Assembly (NCBI GenBank): GCA_937992055.1
Contig: CALKLQ010000039.1
Location: forward strand, 1 to 25,071
Direction of reading: 5' to 3'
Source of the DNA: an uncultured Clostridia bacterium
GTDB taxonomy: Bacteria > Bacillota > Clostridia > Christensenellales > UBA1242
Length of the DNA: 25,071 nucleotides
The translations under genes and the position numbers were made by a program. The notes beneath the pieces were generated by a model. That model was not told where the DNA came from. It ran no database searches and saw nothing but the letters and a program-made list of their open reading frames with translations. This document shows, piece after piece, positions 16,809-24,354 of the stretch; the first letter of the stretch is position 1; each line of letters opens with the position of its first letter.

Positions 16809-17392
16809 CAAATCCACCTCCTTACAGGTAGTTTGACCTCATGTTTCTTTCTAACTATATTTTTAAGAGAATCTTTATATCTTGCCTCCCAAATATATGC
16901 CTCATCACTAAGACTGGAAATAAAACTAAATTCCATCGCCACCCCATAGGCCAGCACCCTTTTAGGCAATTTTCCACCATAGTTTGAAATAACAGATGTC
17001 TTCGTCAAAACATCAGGCTCGTAGGTGTATCTTATTTTAACCTTTTCATAATTTGCGTTTAAAAGTATATGGTCAGGAAATAGCCTAAATCCAATTCTAT
17101 TTCCATTAGCAGACATAACTTTTTGAACCTCAAGAACACTTTTAGATAGATTTGTGAAAAATACCTTATCTTTATTAGGACTTATTTCTTCTTCAAAAAT
17201 AAGTGGCAGATATTCAGATGTAACTTCTTGATAAACAAGGTTTAAACATTGAAGCAACCTTTCAATTTCTTTTTCTCTAGCTGGATTTTCAACATAATCT
17301 TCCCCAACTTCTTGTAAAAAAAAGGCATCTTCTAAAAGTTCTTCCCGGTTCAAAAATAAAATGGCTGTTTTTAAAATTTCTTTCACATCCAT
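16808..17392 (-). CDS. Head-tail adaptor protein (T7 gp11/P22 gp4 type)
   Basis: A 194-aa mixed helix/strand protein. It has an N-terminal helical part (about residues 1-65), a strand-rich middle (about 75-130) and a helix ending KHEVKLPVRRWI. A basic, Trp-containing end of this kind is typical of short-tailed-phage adaptors in Firmicutes, which form a ring below the portal. Gene position (after capsid, before nozzle) agrees. The gene overlaps the previous one by ten bases with GAAAGGAG before its ATG, and the next by one base. Confidence 0.6.
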   Translation of the reverse strand: MDVKEILKTAILFLNREELLEDAFFLQEVGEDYVENPAREKEIERLLQCLNLVYQEVTSEYLPLIFEEEISPNKDKVFFTNLSKSVLEVQKVMSANGNRIGFRLFPDHILLNANYEKVKIRYTYEPDVLTKTSVISNYGGKLPKRVLAYGVAMEFSFISSLSDEAYIWEARYKDSLKNIVRKKHEVKLPVRRWI

Positions 17393-17637
17393 ATATTTTC
17401 TCCTTTCAATTCTTCAAAGAGCTTATCTTTGTTTTGTTTTCTGGTTCTCAATGTCTTTTCAATTGCTCTATAATCAAGCCTATCCTCCAAAGACAAACAA
17501 AAGCTTGTATGGGCCTGATTTTTGCAATGGAGTTCAAACTTTCCACTATCAAAATTAAATAAAACATAATAGTCTGAATCAATTTGTTTTAATCTAGAAA
17601 CAATGTCAAAAACATCTTGTTTAATTTCAATTTTCAT
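17383..17637 (-). CDS. Conserved small phage protein next to capsid
   Basis: An 84-aa protein. The ATG at 17637 has CGGAGAAGAGA directly upstream; an open frame reaches 17676 but has no ribosome binding site there. The sequence (VFDIVSRLKQIDSDYYVLFN, KFELHC, LDYRAIEKTLRTRKQNKDKL) matches, from memory, a small family of unknown function between capsid and adaptor genes in Firmicutes phages. It is the first gene after the internal terminator. It has no enzymatic motif and could be a capsid decoration or assembly factor. Confidence 0.65.
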   Translation of the reverse strand: MKIEIKQDVFDIVSRLKQIDSDYYVLFNFDSGKFELHCKNQAHTSFCLSLEDRLDYRAIEKTLRTRKQNKDKLFEELKGENIWM

Positions 17638-17696
17638 TCTCTTCTCCGAATTTAATAAAATCAAAGATAGGAACATCTCTCAATTAACCAGACTTT

Positions 17697-17728
17697 AAAA
17701 AGCTCTAAACACTTTTGTTTAGAGCTTT
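17697..17728 (-). terminator. Terminator hairpin between capsid gene and tail genes
   Basis: A perfect 12-13-bp stem (arms 17700-17711 and 17716-17727, AAGCTCTAAACA / TGTTTAGAGCTT) has a 4-nt loop. Five Ts follow on the minus strand. It lies 60 bp after the major capsid stop and 60 bp before the next start. It would lower expression of the adaptor, nozzle and holin genes relative to portal, scaffold and capsid. Confidence 0.8.
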
Positions 17729-17787
17729 ATTAAACCATAATATGTTGTTTAATTAAGTCTGTGCACCATCTTTAATTTTAATTTTTA

Positions 17788-19023
17788 TTAATTTGTAGGT
17801 GTAATATTATTTTCAACCGTAACATTTGGAATAAATGGATTTGTAACAGTTGAAGAAATGTTTTTAATAAGTGCCTGACCACAAGGTCTGTCACAAATTA
17901 AATCTGCATATTTTACAAGTGTAGCACTGTAGGTTGGGAATCCAGCATTTTGTTTTATAACTCTGCCATCTTCACCTTCCAACCACTTCCAATCACAAAG
18001 TTGATGCATTGTAAAATCATTTGTGTTCAAAAGATACATACTGCCTTCTGGAGCAAATCTGTCAGCAACAACTGGAATGCCATTATATGTAATTGCCTTG
18101 TATCCACCAGCAAGTTCCATAATGTCTATATTTCTTCTATAAGCGCCAAGATACTCTTGATAAGCTCTTCTAACCGCACTTGAGCAGGCAATATAGTTGA
18201 TTTGACTTCCACAAGCTTCCTCAATGTAGTCAACTGCGCCTTGAATTAATTGGTCAGAAATTTCAGTTGAAGTGTCACTAACATATGGTTTCAACCATTT
18301 ATATGTTGATTTTGATAAACCATAAATATTTCCTGTTGTAGAAAAAATGCTTCCCAAACCTGTTATTTCATGATCCTTGGAACCTTGAACATAAACCGCA
18401 TCTCCACTTTTTAAGGTAGAAGCGGTGAATGATGCTGGGAAGTTTACGAAAAATTCTTTTGCAGTTCTGTCAACGTAAGTAATTCTAAGTCCAGTTGCTC
18501 CAGTAACTGCTGTATCTCCGCTATAGAAGTCAACAACCATTCCCTCAATTAAGTTTCTAACACTGTCAACCTTAACAGCTAATGTTCCTGTAGTAACTGA
18601 TGAAATTGTTGCAAGTTTACCACTTCCATCACCATAAAGCATTCTTCCAAAGTTAAAACTGCTAGCTTTTATAAGTCCTTCCATTTCATCATTTAATAAG
18701 TTTACAAAAGCACCAGCATTGTTTTGAGAGGCTCTAATTGCCTTGTCAGAAATTTCAAGCCTTCCATAAAGATTTTTTAAAGTTGTTTTAAATTGAACAT
18801 AATTGTTCGCTGCAGCGGTTGGAAGAGCATCTGTTTCTCCACCAGCTCCAATGCCGCCATTTATTCCGTATGGTGCAAGTTTAATAATTTCTTTTCCCCA
18901 TACATCTTGAGTTGTGTGTTTAATCTTAGCAAGAAGTGGATTTGCATTTATATTAAGTTGATTAGCAACCACGCCAAGATAAACCGATTTTAATGCATTA
19001 TCTGCACTTGTCAATGTTACCAT
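17788..19023 (-). CDS. Phage major capsid protein
   Basis: A 411-aa protein with the look of an HK97-fold shell protein of the short-tailed-phage type. It has an N-terminal arm, an E-loop-like Gly-rich segment (NGGIGAGGETDALPTAAANN) and KNLYGRLEISDKAIRAS, then a beta-rich domain inserted at about residues 140-235. The A-domain-like C-terminal part includes YNGIPVVADRFAPEGSMYLL and GRVIKQNAGFPTYSATLVKY. A short Asn/Thr-rich tail ends it. It lies 12 bp after the scaffold gene with AAGGAGATTAAA before the ATG and is followed by its own terminator. No maturation protease is nearby, in line with scaffold-driven assembly. Confidence 0.85.
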   Translation of the reverse strand: MVTLTSADNALKSVYLGVVANQLNINANPLLAKIKHTTQDVWGKEIIKLAPYGINGGIGAGGETDALPTAAANNYVQFKTTLKNLYGRLEISDKAIRASQNNAGAFVNLLNDEMEGLIKASSFNFGRMLYGDGSGKLATISSVTTGTLAVKVDSVRNLIEGMVVDFYSGDTAVTGATGLRITYVDRTAKEFFVNFPASFTASTLKSGDAVYVQGSKDHEITGLGSIFSTTGNIYGLSKSTYKWLKPYVSDTSTEISDQLIQGAVDYIEEACGSQINYIACSSAVRRAYQEYLGAYRRNIDIMELAGGYKAITYNGIPVVADRFAPEGSMYLLNTNDFTMHQLCDWKWLEGEDGRVIKQNAGFPTYSATLVKYADLICDRPCGQALIKNISSTVTNPFIPNVTVENNITPTN

Positions 19024-19035
19024 TTTAATCTCCTT

Positions 19036-19677
19036 CTAGTTAAATAGTTTTCTAACAATTTCCTTAGCCTCAGAAAGAGTTTTTGCCGTTTGAGGTTTAT
19101 AAAGCCCAGTGGTCCCGCCCTTCATTGAGGAACTCATAACCGTGGGCGCCTGTTGAATTTGATTTACAGCGTTTTTTAAAATAGTCTCTTTTATCTTTTC
19201 ATTGTTTAAAACATATTTTTCTAAAAAATCATCATCTTCAACAAGCTTCTCAGGAGCAATATAATTCTTTGAAGCTATGTTTGCCCAAGCAAGTTCAAGG
19301 GCATTATCTTTTTTGGCTAAAGCTTCATCTTCCATGAGTTTGTTTGCAATTTGTGAAGAAAATGCTTTTGCATCATTATTTTTTTCAAAAAAATCACTAA
19401 CTTTGCTTTCCCAATCTTCTCTTGAATAGACTGGAGCCTTTTCATCATCTTTACAAGTCTCACTTTTGAGTTTGCTTAAGCTTTGACACTTCTTAGTAAA
19501 CTCGGCCTGCAAACTGTTATAGGCTTTTAGCAAACTTTCCGTGTCTTTAAATTTACCTAGGGAGCCTTCCAAAGCCCTCTCATCAACTTCATCTTTCACT
19601 AGCTCACGCTCTTCCATATCAATGGATGGTGATGGCTCAGCCTTGGAAAGTTGTTCCCTATCTTCTTGAATATCCAT
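19036..19677 (-). CDS. Capsid scaffolding protein
   Basis: A 213-aa acidic, mostly helical protein directly before the capsid gene. The segment LGKFKDTESLLKAYNSLQAE (about residues 40-60) is the signature seen at the start of T7-type scaffolds. A long charged helical region and a basic C-terminal helix (SEAKEIVRKLFN), the part that binds the shell in known scaffolds, follow. Scaffolds shape the procapsid and leave or are degraded before the head matures. The gene starts two bases after the portal stop with AAAGGAG. Confidence 0.75.
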   Translation of the reverse strand: MDIQEDREQLSKAEPSPSIDMEERELVKDEVDERALEGSLGKFKDTESLLKAYNSLQAEFTKKCQSLSKLKSETCKDDEKAPVYSREDWESKVSDFFEKNNDAKAFSSQIANKLMEDEALAKKDNALELAWANIASKNYIAPEKLVEDDDFLEKYVLNNEKIKETILKNAVNQIQQAPTVMSSSMKGGTTGLYKPQTAKTLSEAKEIVRKLFN

Positions 19678-19679
19678 TT

Positions 19680-21584
19680 TTATTCTCCTTTTTGTTCTAA
19701 ATCTTGTTCAATTTTTCTCATCTTTTTATGAGTTCTAATGTGTTCAAGCATTTTTTCTTTCATGTTTTTATCTGCCTTTTCTTCAAATTCTTTAGACAGC
19801 ATAAAGGCTATGTGCTCGGCAATGTGTAAATCGTGGGCATCAATTTCTAAAACCTCCAACTTTTTACCTTCTAAAAATGCCAAGTTTTCACTTGAAGCTT
19901 TTTTTGTATGAAGTTCATTCAAATCTTGAGAATTTTCCCAAATTCCAAACCCTAAAAGGTCCAAAGCTTTTACCCGCATACGATTTGACAACTTGCCATT
20001 TTCATCATATAAAAGCCCCGCATTTAAAAGGTCAAACACCATGGTTCTCCTCTGAGCCAAGGTTTCAGTTATATCATTTTGTGTTTCAAAAATAACATCA
20101 TCACTTGTTATATCGCTTGAATTAAAGTAAAAGACTTCAATGTCGCCGTTATCACCAACAACTTTGCAAAGCCTTGGTGCTCCGGCAAATTGTTTATAAA
20201 GCCTCAAGATGTTTTGAGCTAATGCTTTTATCGCATCTCGGATTTGTTCCGCAGTGGTAGAAAGTCTTGTTTCATCCTGTTCAATCAAGAGTTGAAGAGC
20301 AACACCACTTATGTTGGAACTAAAAGCAGATTGGTCACGAATCAAATCACTTACGCCACTTATCAACATAATTTCATTTAATAGCTTGTCCTCTTCGTAT
20401 GCAAAGTCAAGAGGCACAGAGGTATTAGACATATATCTAGGAGCCTGGGAACCCTGTCGATAGACCAAAACCTTGCCCGGACTAAGTCCATCCTCCTCCA
20501 AGTTATCGACATCCACCGAACCATCTTCGACAGTCAAAATGCCCATAGAAAGTCTATTTATGTATTCATGTTTCCTATTTTTAATAGTGTTATAGGCTCT
20601 TTGAACCGGGATAATTCTGTCAATAACGCTATTACCCCAAAAACATCCTAAATTTTCACACGATACCTGTCTGATAAAAGGATATCCCCTTTCACCATCC
20701 ACTCCATTTTTAAAAGGCAATTCATCAACATGTAAAAGTTTGTCGCCAGCAACAATAATCAACCTTCCGTTTGGGAACTCCAAGCTTGGAAGTTCATATT
20801 TTTCAATTACAATAGCATGATTTTCTCTTGTTGTCTTCATTATCTTGTTGGTATAGCCATTGTAATCTAATCCATAAATTGTTTTATTTGTAGAATCAAG
20901 GGTGAAAACATTAACCTCTTCTCCCTCAACATCAACACCCCAAATATTTTTAATCACATCCACATGATAAGCCTTTGCGTGAATGATACTTCTATTATCT
21001 TCCAATCTTTCACAGTTAGATGATTCGGGATAAATTTCAAAAGGAGATAAAACATCTATTTCAACATCTCCCACCTTTTTGTTTGTGTTGCCAAGTTCAG
21101 TGCCCATATTATTGTTCCAAATGACCTTGTAAAAACTTGTCCCACAAATTTCACTCCATCTTGTAGCTTCGTTTATCTTACTACTAACAAGAGCCTTGCT
21201 ATAAACAGAACTCACGATTTTTTTTGAGAGTTTTGCGGTTTTCAAATCTCTTTCATCATTAGAGGCGGGAGCAATCGCCATGGAAGGTCTAACCCTTTGT
21301 AGTTTTGCAAGTCTAATTTCAACAATTGGGGCAATCTGATTGTAGACCTCTCTTTCCTGCCAAAAAAATTGTTTTTCAAATTCTTCAATATCACCTGAAC
21401 TGCCTATAGAACAATACTGATTTCCCATTAAAAAATTCATATTAAGTTGCCATTGTGATTCAAAACTGCGTCTTTCAAATTGTCTTCTTTCAAAGTCTTT
21501 TTTCACCTCTTCAACAAGCTTTTTCTCAAAATCGCCCTCATCAATTACACTCAAAATATGATTATTAGATTTCATTTTTTGCAT
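19680..21584 (-). CDS. Phage portal protein (P22-like)
   Basis: A 634-aa protein of the P22-type portal family: dodecameric ring at one capsid vertex through which DNA passes. Typical parts are the N-terminal helix with SQWQLNMNFLMGNQYC, IVEIRLAKLQRVRPSMAIAP, RWSEICGTSFYKVIWN, DVLSPFEIYPES, the stem region PVQRAYNTIKNRKHEYINRL, and SNISGVALQLLIEQDETRLS followed by a long helix. A charged C-terminal helix ends it. The start overlaps the previous stop (TAATG), and GGAG lies ten bases upstream. All key regions are unbroken. Confidence 0.88.
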   Translation of the reverse strand: MQKMKSNNHILSVIDEGDFEKKLVEEVKKDFERRQFERRSFESQWQLNMNFLMGNQYCSIGSSGDIEEFEKQFFWQEREVYNQIAPIVEIRLAKLQRVRPSMAIAPASNDERDLKTAKLSKKIVSSVYSKALVSSKINEATRWSEICGTSFYKVIWNNNMGTELGNTNKKVGDVEIDVLSPFEIYPESSNCERLEDNRSIIHAKAYHVDVIKNIWGVDVEGEEVNVFTLDSTNKTIYGLDYNGYTNKIMKTTRENHAIVIEKYELPSLEFPNGRLIIVAGDKLLHVDELPFKNGVDGERGYPFIRQVSCENLGCFWGNSVIDRIIPVQRAYNTIKNRKHEYINRLSMGILTVEDGSVDVDNLEEDGLSPGKVLVYRQGSQAPRYMSNTSVPLDFAYEEDKLLNEIMLISGVSDLIRDQSAFSSNISGVALQLLIEQDETRLSTTAEQIRDAIKALAQNILRLYKQFAGAPRLCKVVGDNGDIEVFYFNSSDITSDDVIFETQNDITETLAQRRTMVFDLLNAGLLYDENGKLSNRMRVKALDLLGFGIWENSQDLNELHTKKASSENLAFLEGKKLEVLEIDAHDLHIAEHIAFMLSKEFEEKADKNMKEKMLEHIRTHKKMRKIEQDLEQKGE

Positions 21585-21790
21585 TATAATTTATCTCCTT
21601 TTTTAAATGGGGTCTTAATTGCCTTTGGCACAAGATTTTTTCCTATTTCTAGATAAAGTCCATTAAGGCACTCTTTACAAAAATGCATTTTATTGGCAAA
21701 AAATTTGTTTGTTTGAACGCTAAATTCTGCGTAATTTTTGCATCCATAAAAATCACATTTTATTTTTTTTTCACATTTTTCAATCTTCAT
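21584..21790 (-). CDS. Small zinc-finger-like CxxC protein
   Basis: A 68-aa protein starting at the ATG at 21790, with AAGGAG ten bases before it; an in-frame TTG at 21799 is too close to that site. Cys pairs (KCDFYGCKNYAEF and HFCKECLNGLY) can bind one zinc ion. The rest is basic, with a Lys-rich tail. Similar small CxxC proteins occur in Firmicutes phage packaging and structural regions with no known role. Here it takes the position where a large terminase is usually found. It overlaps both neighbours. Confidence 0.65.
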   Translation of the reverse strand: MKIEKCEKKIKCDFYGCKNYAEFSVQTNKFFANKMHFCKECLNGLYLEIGKNLVPKAIKTPFKKGDKL

Positions 21791-22070
21791 CCTCTTCAAA
21801 CTCCTTTAGTTGTTTTAGTAATCTTTGTCTTTCCTTTAAAAGTTCTTCCTTGCTCATGGTAGAAATTTCATTTCCTTGGAATTTCTCAAGCAAAACCTTT
21901 GCAGAAGACAAATCTGGCGGAACATACTTTTTAGTAACTTTTTTCTTTATAAGTTTTTCTTTTCCTCCTTCATCAATGGTATACTCTTCAACAACTTCGT
22001 CGAGGTTATAGCCCATTGCCTTTTTTGCCAAAGCCTTTTCAATTTCCACATCAAGTTTATTTTTTTTCAT
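21780..22070 (-). CDS. First gene of particle operon; resembles C-terminal part of small terminases
   Basis: A 96-aa, highly charged protein. The pattern ALAKKAMGYNLDEVVEEYTI, then KKKVTKKYVPPDLSSAKVLL, then an acidic Glu/Lys helix resembles, from memory, the A-x-GY ... PPD-x-x-A-x-x-x-L block of small terminase-like proteins in Firmicutes phages. No helix-turn-helix DNA-binding part is visible ahead of it. AAGGTGACAAC precedes the ATG, and the gene overlaps the next. It may be a reduced terminase subunit or an unrelated regulator; the assignment is tentative. Confidence 0.6.
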   Translation of the reverse strand: MKKNKLDVEIEKALAKKAMGYNLDEVVEEYTIDEGGKEKLIKKKVTKKYVPPDLSSAKVLLEKFQGNEISTMSKEELLKERQRLLKQLKEFEEDED

Positions 22071-22107
22071 GTTGTCACCTTTTCAAGAAATTGTTTTTAA
22101 GCCAAAC

Positions 22108-22145
22108 AAAAAGAGCCATAGCTTTAAAAAGCAATGCCTCTTTTC
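22108..22145 (-). terminator. Terminator-like hairpin in the operon leader (possible attenuator)
   Basis: On the minus strand a hairpin of 7+3+5 bp with two mismatches (outer arms AAAAGAG 22144-22138 and CTCTTTT 22115-22109) is followed by TTTTTGTTT. It lies between the operon promoter and the first gene, so it could stop most transcripts before the particle genes. Confidence 0.55.
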
Positions 22146-22148
22146 TCT

Positions 22149-22175
22149 TAGCAAAATACTAAATAACTTTTGCTA
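22149..22175 (-). repeat. Leader hairpin upstream of the attenuator
   Basis: A perfect 8-bp inverted repeat, TAGCAAAA (22149-22156) and TTTTGCTA (22168-22175), has an 11-nt loop. It is the first structure in the predicted leader RNA, directly before the terminator-like hairpin. Confidence 0.6.
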
Positions 22176-22197
22176 GCACTTTATTTAATACACAGCA

Positions 22198-22227
22198 ATT
22201 GTACACGCGCCACATATGTAATTTCAA
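22198..22227 (-). promoter_or_regulatory. Promoter of the particle operon
   Basis: On the minus strand TTGAAA (22222-22227), an 18-bp spacer and TACAAT (22198-22203) each differ from the consensus by one base. The spacer is unusually GC-rich for this DNA and contains the palindrome ACATATGT (22212-22219), a possible operator. Predicted transcription starts near 22190, leaving a leader of about 120 nt. Confidence 0.68.
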
Positions 22228-22299
22228 GTTTTTATGCCAACTTTTTTTAGTTTTTGTAAAAAATATTTAATTTTAATGATATTTTTTTTATTTTCTCTA

Positions 22300-22328
22300 T
22301 TGAAATAAAAAAATAATAATGATAATAT
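22300..22328 (+). promoter_or_regulatory. Promoter of the 608-aa gene
   Basis: TTGAAA (22300-22305), a 17-bp spacer and TAATAT (22323-22328) preceded by TGA form an extended -10 promoter. Transcription would start about 24 nt before the ATG. It is divergent from the particle operon promoter, about 70 bp away. Confidence 0.62.
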
Positions 22329-22358
22329 ATATTAAATATTAATTATAAGAGGTGTATT

Positions 22359-24185
22359 ATGATAAATAAAATGGATTATTGGTGGTATAAAAACAAACAA
22401 AATAGAATATCAAATGTCAATCAATCTTTCCCTAAATATAATAAATTTGAAAAAGAAACTTTAGATAAATACGTCTATAATTACTATAGCAACACAAACT
22501 TTTTAGGAATCAAAGACTTTGTCACAGAAGGAAAACAAAAATTTCCTCTCAGACTTGATAAAGACGATTCTTTTAAATATTTTAGCTATACAATGCAGTC
22601 CACCCCGCTTTTTGATAATGGTATAAAGCAACTTAAAAAAATGCGTTCGGTAGATATAGAAGATTTAATTCACAATATAGCAAAATCATATCCAGAAAAC
22701 ATTGCTAGATACTTAGGCTCAGATGGCACTTTCCAATTTGTTTTGTTAGATGCAGATATGAATGGAAACACCACCATAAAAATAGTACCAGACAAATTTA
22801 TTGAAAGTAGTTATACTGCTTTTAGGCCCATTTTTGTAAAAGAACATGTTGAACGAAAAACAGAAAACGGAAATACAGAATTCGCAGATGAATATCACTT
22901 TATAAGTGAAGACGGATTATTTATTATTGACCAAAGCAAGGTTAAAGACCTAGACGACGTTAAAAAACTTATATCCATCAATCCACTATACATTGACCAA
23001 TTAAATCCCTACATTTTTACAAAAGATAACAACGCTCTTGAAACAATTCAAGACTCCATAAAAGAATTTTTTGAAAATCAAGAAAAAGTTGATGCATTAA
23101 TTTATTATTGCAAACCAGCATTTTCAAAAGAGAATTCAAGTAAAGAGGAAATATTAAGCGAAATTCATTCTCGTTTAAACCTGATAATAAAGGAAAAACA
23201 ACAAGCAATCTCATTTTTTGACGCCTACGCAGCAAATGACATGGTTATGACGGAAAAAAGTTATGAAGAATTAAATCTTATTCCAACATTAAAAGAGGTT
23301 GAAGAAAGATATAATCCTTCCCCAAAAGCTGTTCATAGAAACTATAAACTCAAAACCACAAGCCCACTTGTTCGTAAATTTATGCGTCTTAAATATCTTG
23401 CCAATTTGAATGAAGACATCGAAAAATACAGAGATTACATTATAAGCCTCAAGGAAGAAGTGCCAGAAGAAAATTCATATCTAGCAAACAAGAATGAAAA
23501 ATTGCGCGTTATCAACAAAAATAAGTTAATAGATAAATATGAAGAAAAAATGCTTTTAAGTGGTTATAAAAAATTCAAAGGTAAATCTATGGGGCTTTTG
23601 TCATATGTAAATGCAATGCACGGAGAACTTGACGAAAAAATAACCAAATATTTTACCCTGCCTACTTCCGCTGTTACAAAATGTATTATTGACCATTTTG
23701 CAGATAAAAATAACTTTTTTGAACAATGTGTATTATACACTCCATCTAATGACCACAATTCAACAAAATATGCCGCTAAACCCCTGATTGTCCTTGTAAA
23801 TGATAGTAAATGGAAAAATGAATACAACAAATATCTTTCTGCCTACACAATAGAAAACTCCATTGATGAATTAAAACATATGAAAAAACTTTGCGAACTT
23901 ATCAAAGAAAACATAATTGTTCCTATTTGTCTTCCTAGCAGCAACTTTTTAAATGCACCCGCGACAATATCAACTAGAAAACCTAAAGTTATAATTCAAA
24001 GAAAAAATTTTCAAAAAGATGAAGTTTTTGAAATTAAGTCATTTAGTTTAACCCATAGCAACAATTTAATAAAGAACAACAAATCACTTCAAAGAAAACT
24101 CTTAAAACTTGTAAACGACAATATTAAAGCAGTTGATTATCCAAATAAGGTTAAAGATAAAGATAATTCTTTGGAGAAGAACTAA
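22359..24185 (+). CDS. Unrecognised 608-aa protein, divergent from the particle operon
   Basis: A large intact gene on the plus strand, with AAGAGGTG before its ATG. The protein is rich in Lys, Asn, Tyr and Glu and has no signal peptide or membrane span, so it is probably cytoplasmic. Visible parts are an aromatic N-terminus (MDYWWYKNKQNRI), a strand-rich region (about residues 125-215), a helical middle (about 225-380) and a basic C-terminal tail. I recognise no catalytic motif or family. It is back to back with the particle operon, so it may belong to it, but it could equally be an unrelated neighbour. It ends before a structured repeat and a terminator. Confidence 0.8.
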   Translation: MINKMDYWWYKNKQNRISNVNQSFPKYNKFEKETLDKYVYNYYSNTNFLGIKDFVTEGKQKFPLRLDKDDSFKYFSYTMQSTPLFDNGIKQLKKMRSVDIEDLIHNIAKSYPENIARYLGSDGTFQFVLLDADMNGNTTIKIVPDKFIESSYTAFRPIFVKEHVERKTENGNTEFADEYHFISEDGLFIIDQSKVKDLDDVKKLISINPLYIDQLNPYIFTKDNNALETIQDSIKEFFENQEKVDALIYYCKPAFSKENSSKEEILSEIHSRLNLIIKEKQQAISFFDAYAANDMVMTEKSYEELNLIPTLKEVEERYNPSPKAVHRNYKLKTTSPLVRKFMRLKYLANLNEDIEKYRDYIISLKEEVPEENSYLANKNEKLRVINKNKLIDKYEEKMLLSGYKKFKGKSMGLLSYVNAMHGELDEKITKYFTLPTSAVTKCIIDHFADKNNFFEQCVLYTPSNDHNSTKYAAKPLIVLVNDSKWKNEYNKYLSAYTIENSIDELKHMKKLCELIKENIIVPICLPSSNFLNAPATISTRKPKVIIQRKNFQKDEVFEIKSFSLTHSNNLIKNNKSLQRKLLKLVNDNIKAVDYPNKVKDKDNSLEKN

Positions 24186-24235
24186 AATAGTTGTAAAATT
24201 TAACAAGCAAAATTATCCATTTAAAATCAATTTAA

Positions 24236-24296
24236 AACAAATAATTTAGATGTTACTGAACCCTTCAGTCAAAACGCTTGACATAAATTATTTGTT
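24236..24296. repeat. Structured inverted-repeat element
   Basis: Outer arms AACAAATAATTT (24236-24247) and AAATTATTTGTT (24285-24296) are perfectly complementary. They enclose ACTGAA-CCC-TTCAGT (24255-24269) and GTCAA-AACGC-TTGAC (24268-24282), which overlap by two bases. The inside is more GC-rich than its surroundings. It lies between two convergent genes. It could be a small RNA, a repeat-family member or part of the transcript ends. Confidence 0.5.
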
Positions 24297-24310
24297 AATA
24301 ATCAGTTATA

Positions 24311-24339
24311 AAAAAATTCACCAAATTGGTGAATTTTTT
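24311..24339. terminator. Bidirectional terminator between convergent genes
   Basis: A 12-bp stem, AAAAAATTCACC (24311-24322) and GGTGAATTTTTT (24328-24339), has a 5-nt loop. A and T runs on both sides let it serve the 608-aa gene on the plus strand and the surface-protein gene on the minus strand. Confidence 0.85.
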
Positions 24340-24354
24340 AATTTTTCTATAAAT

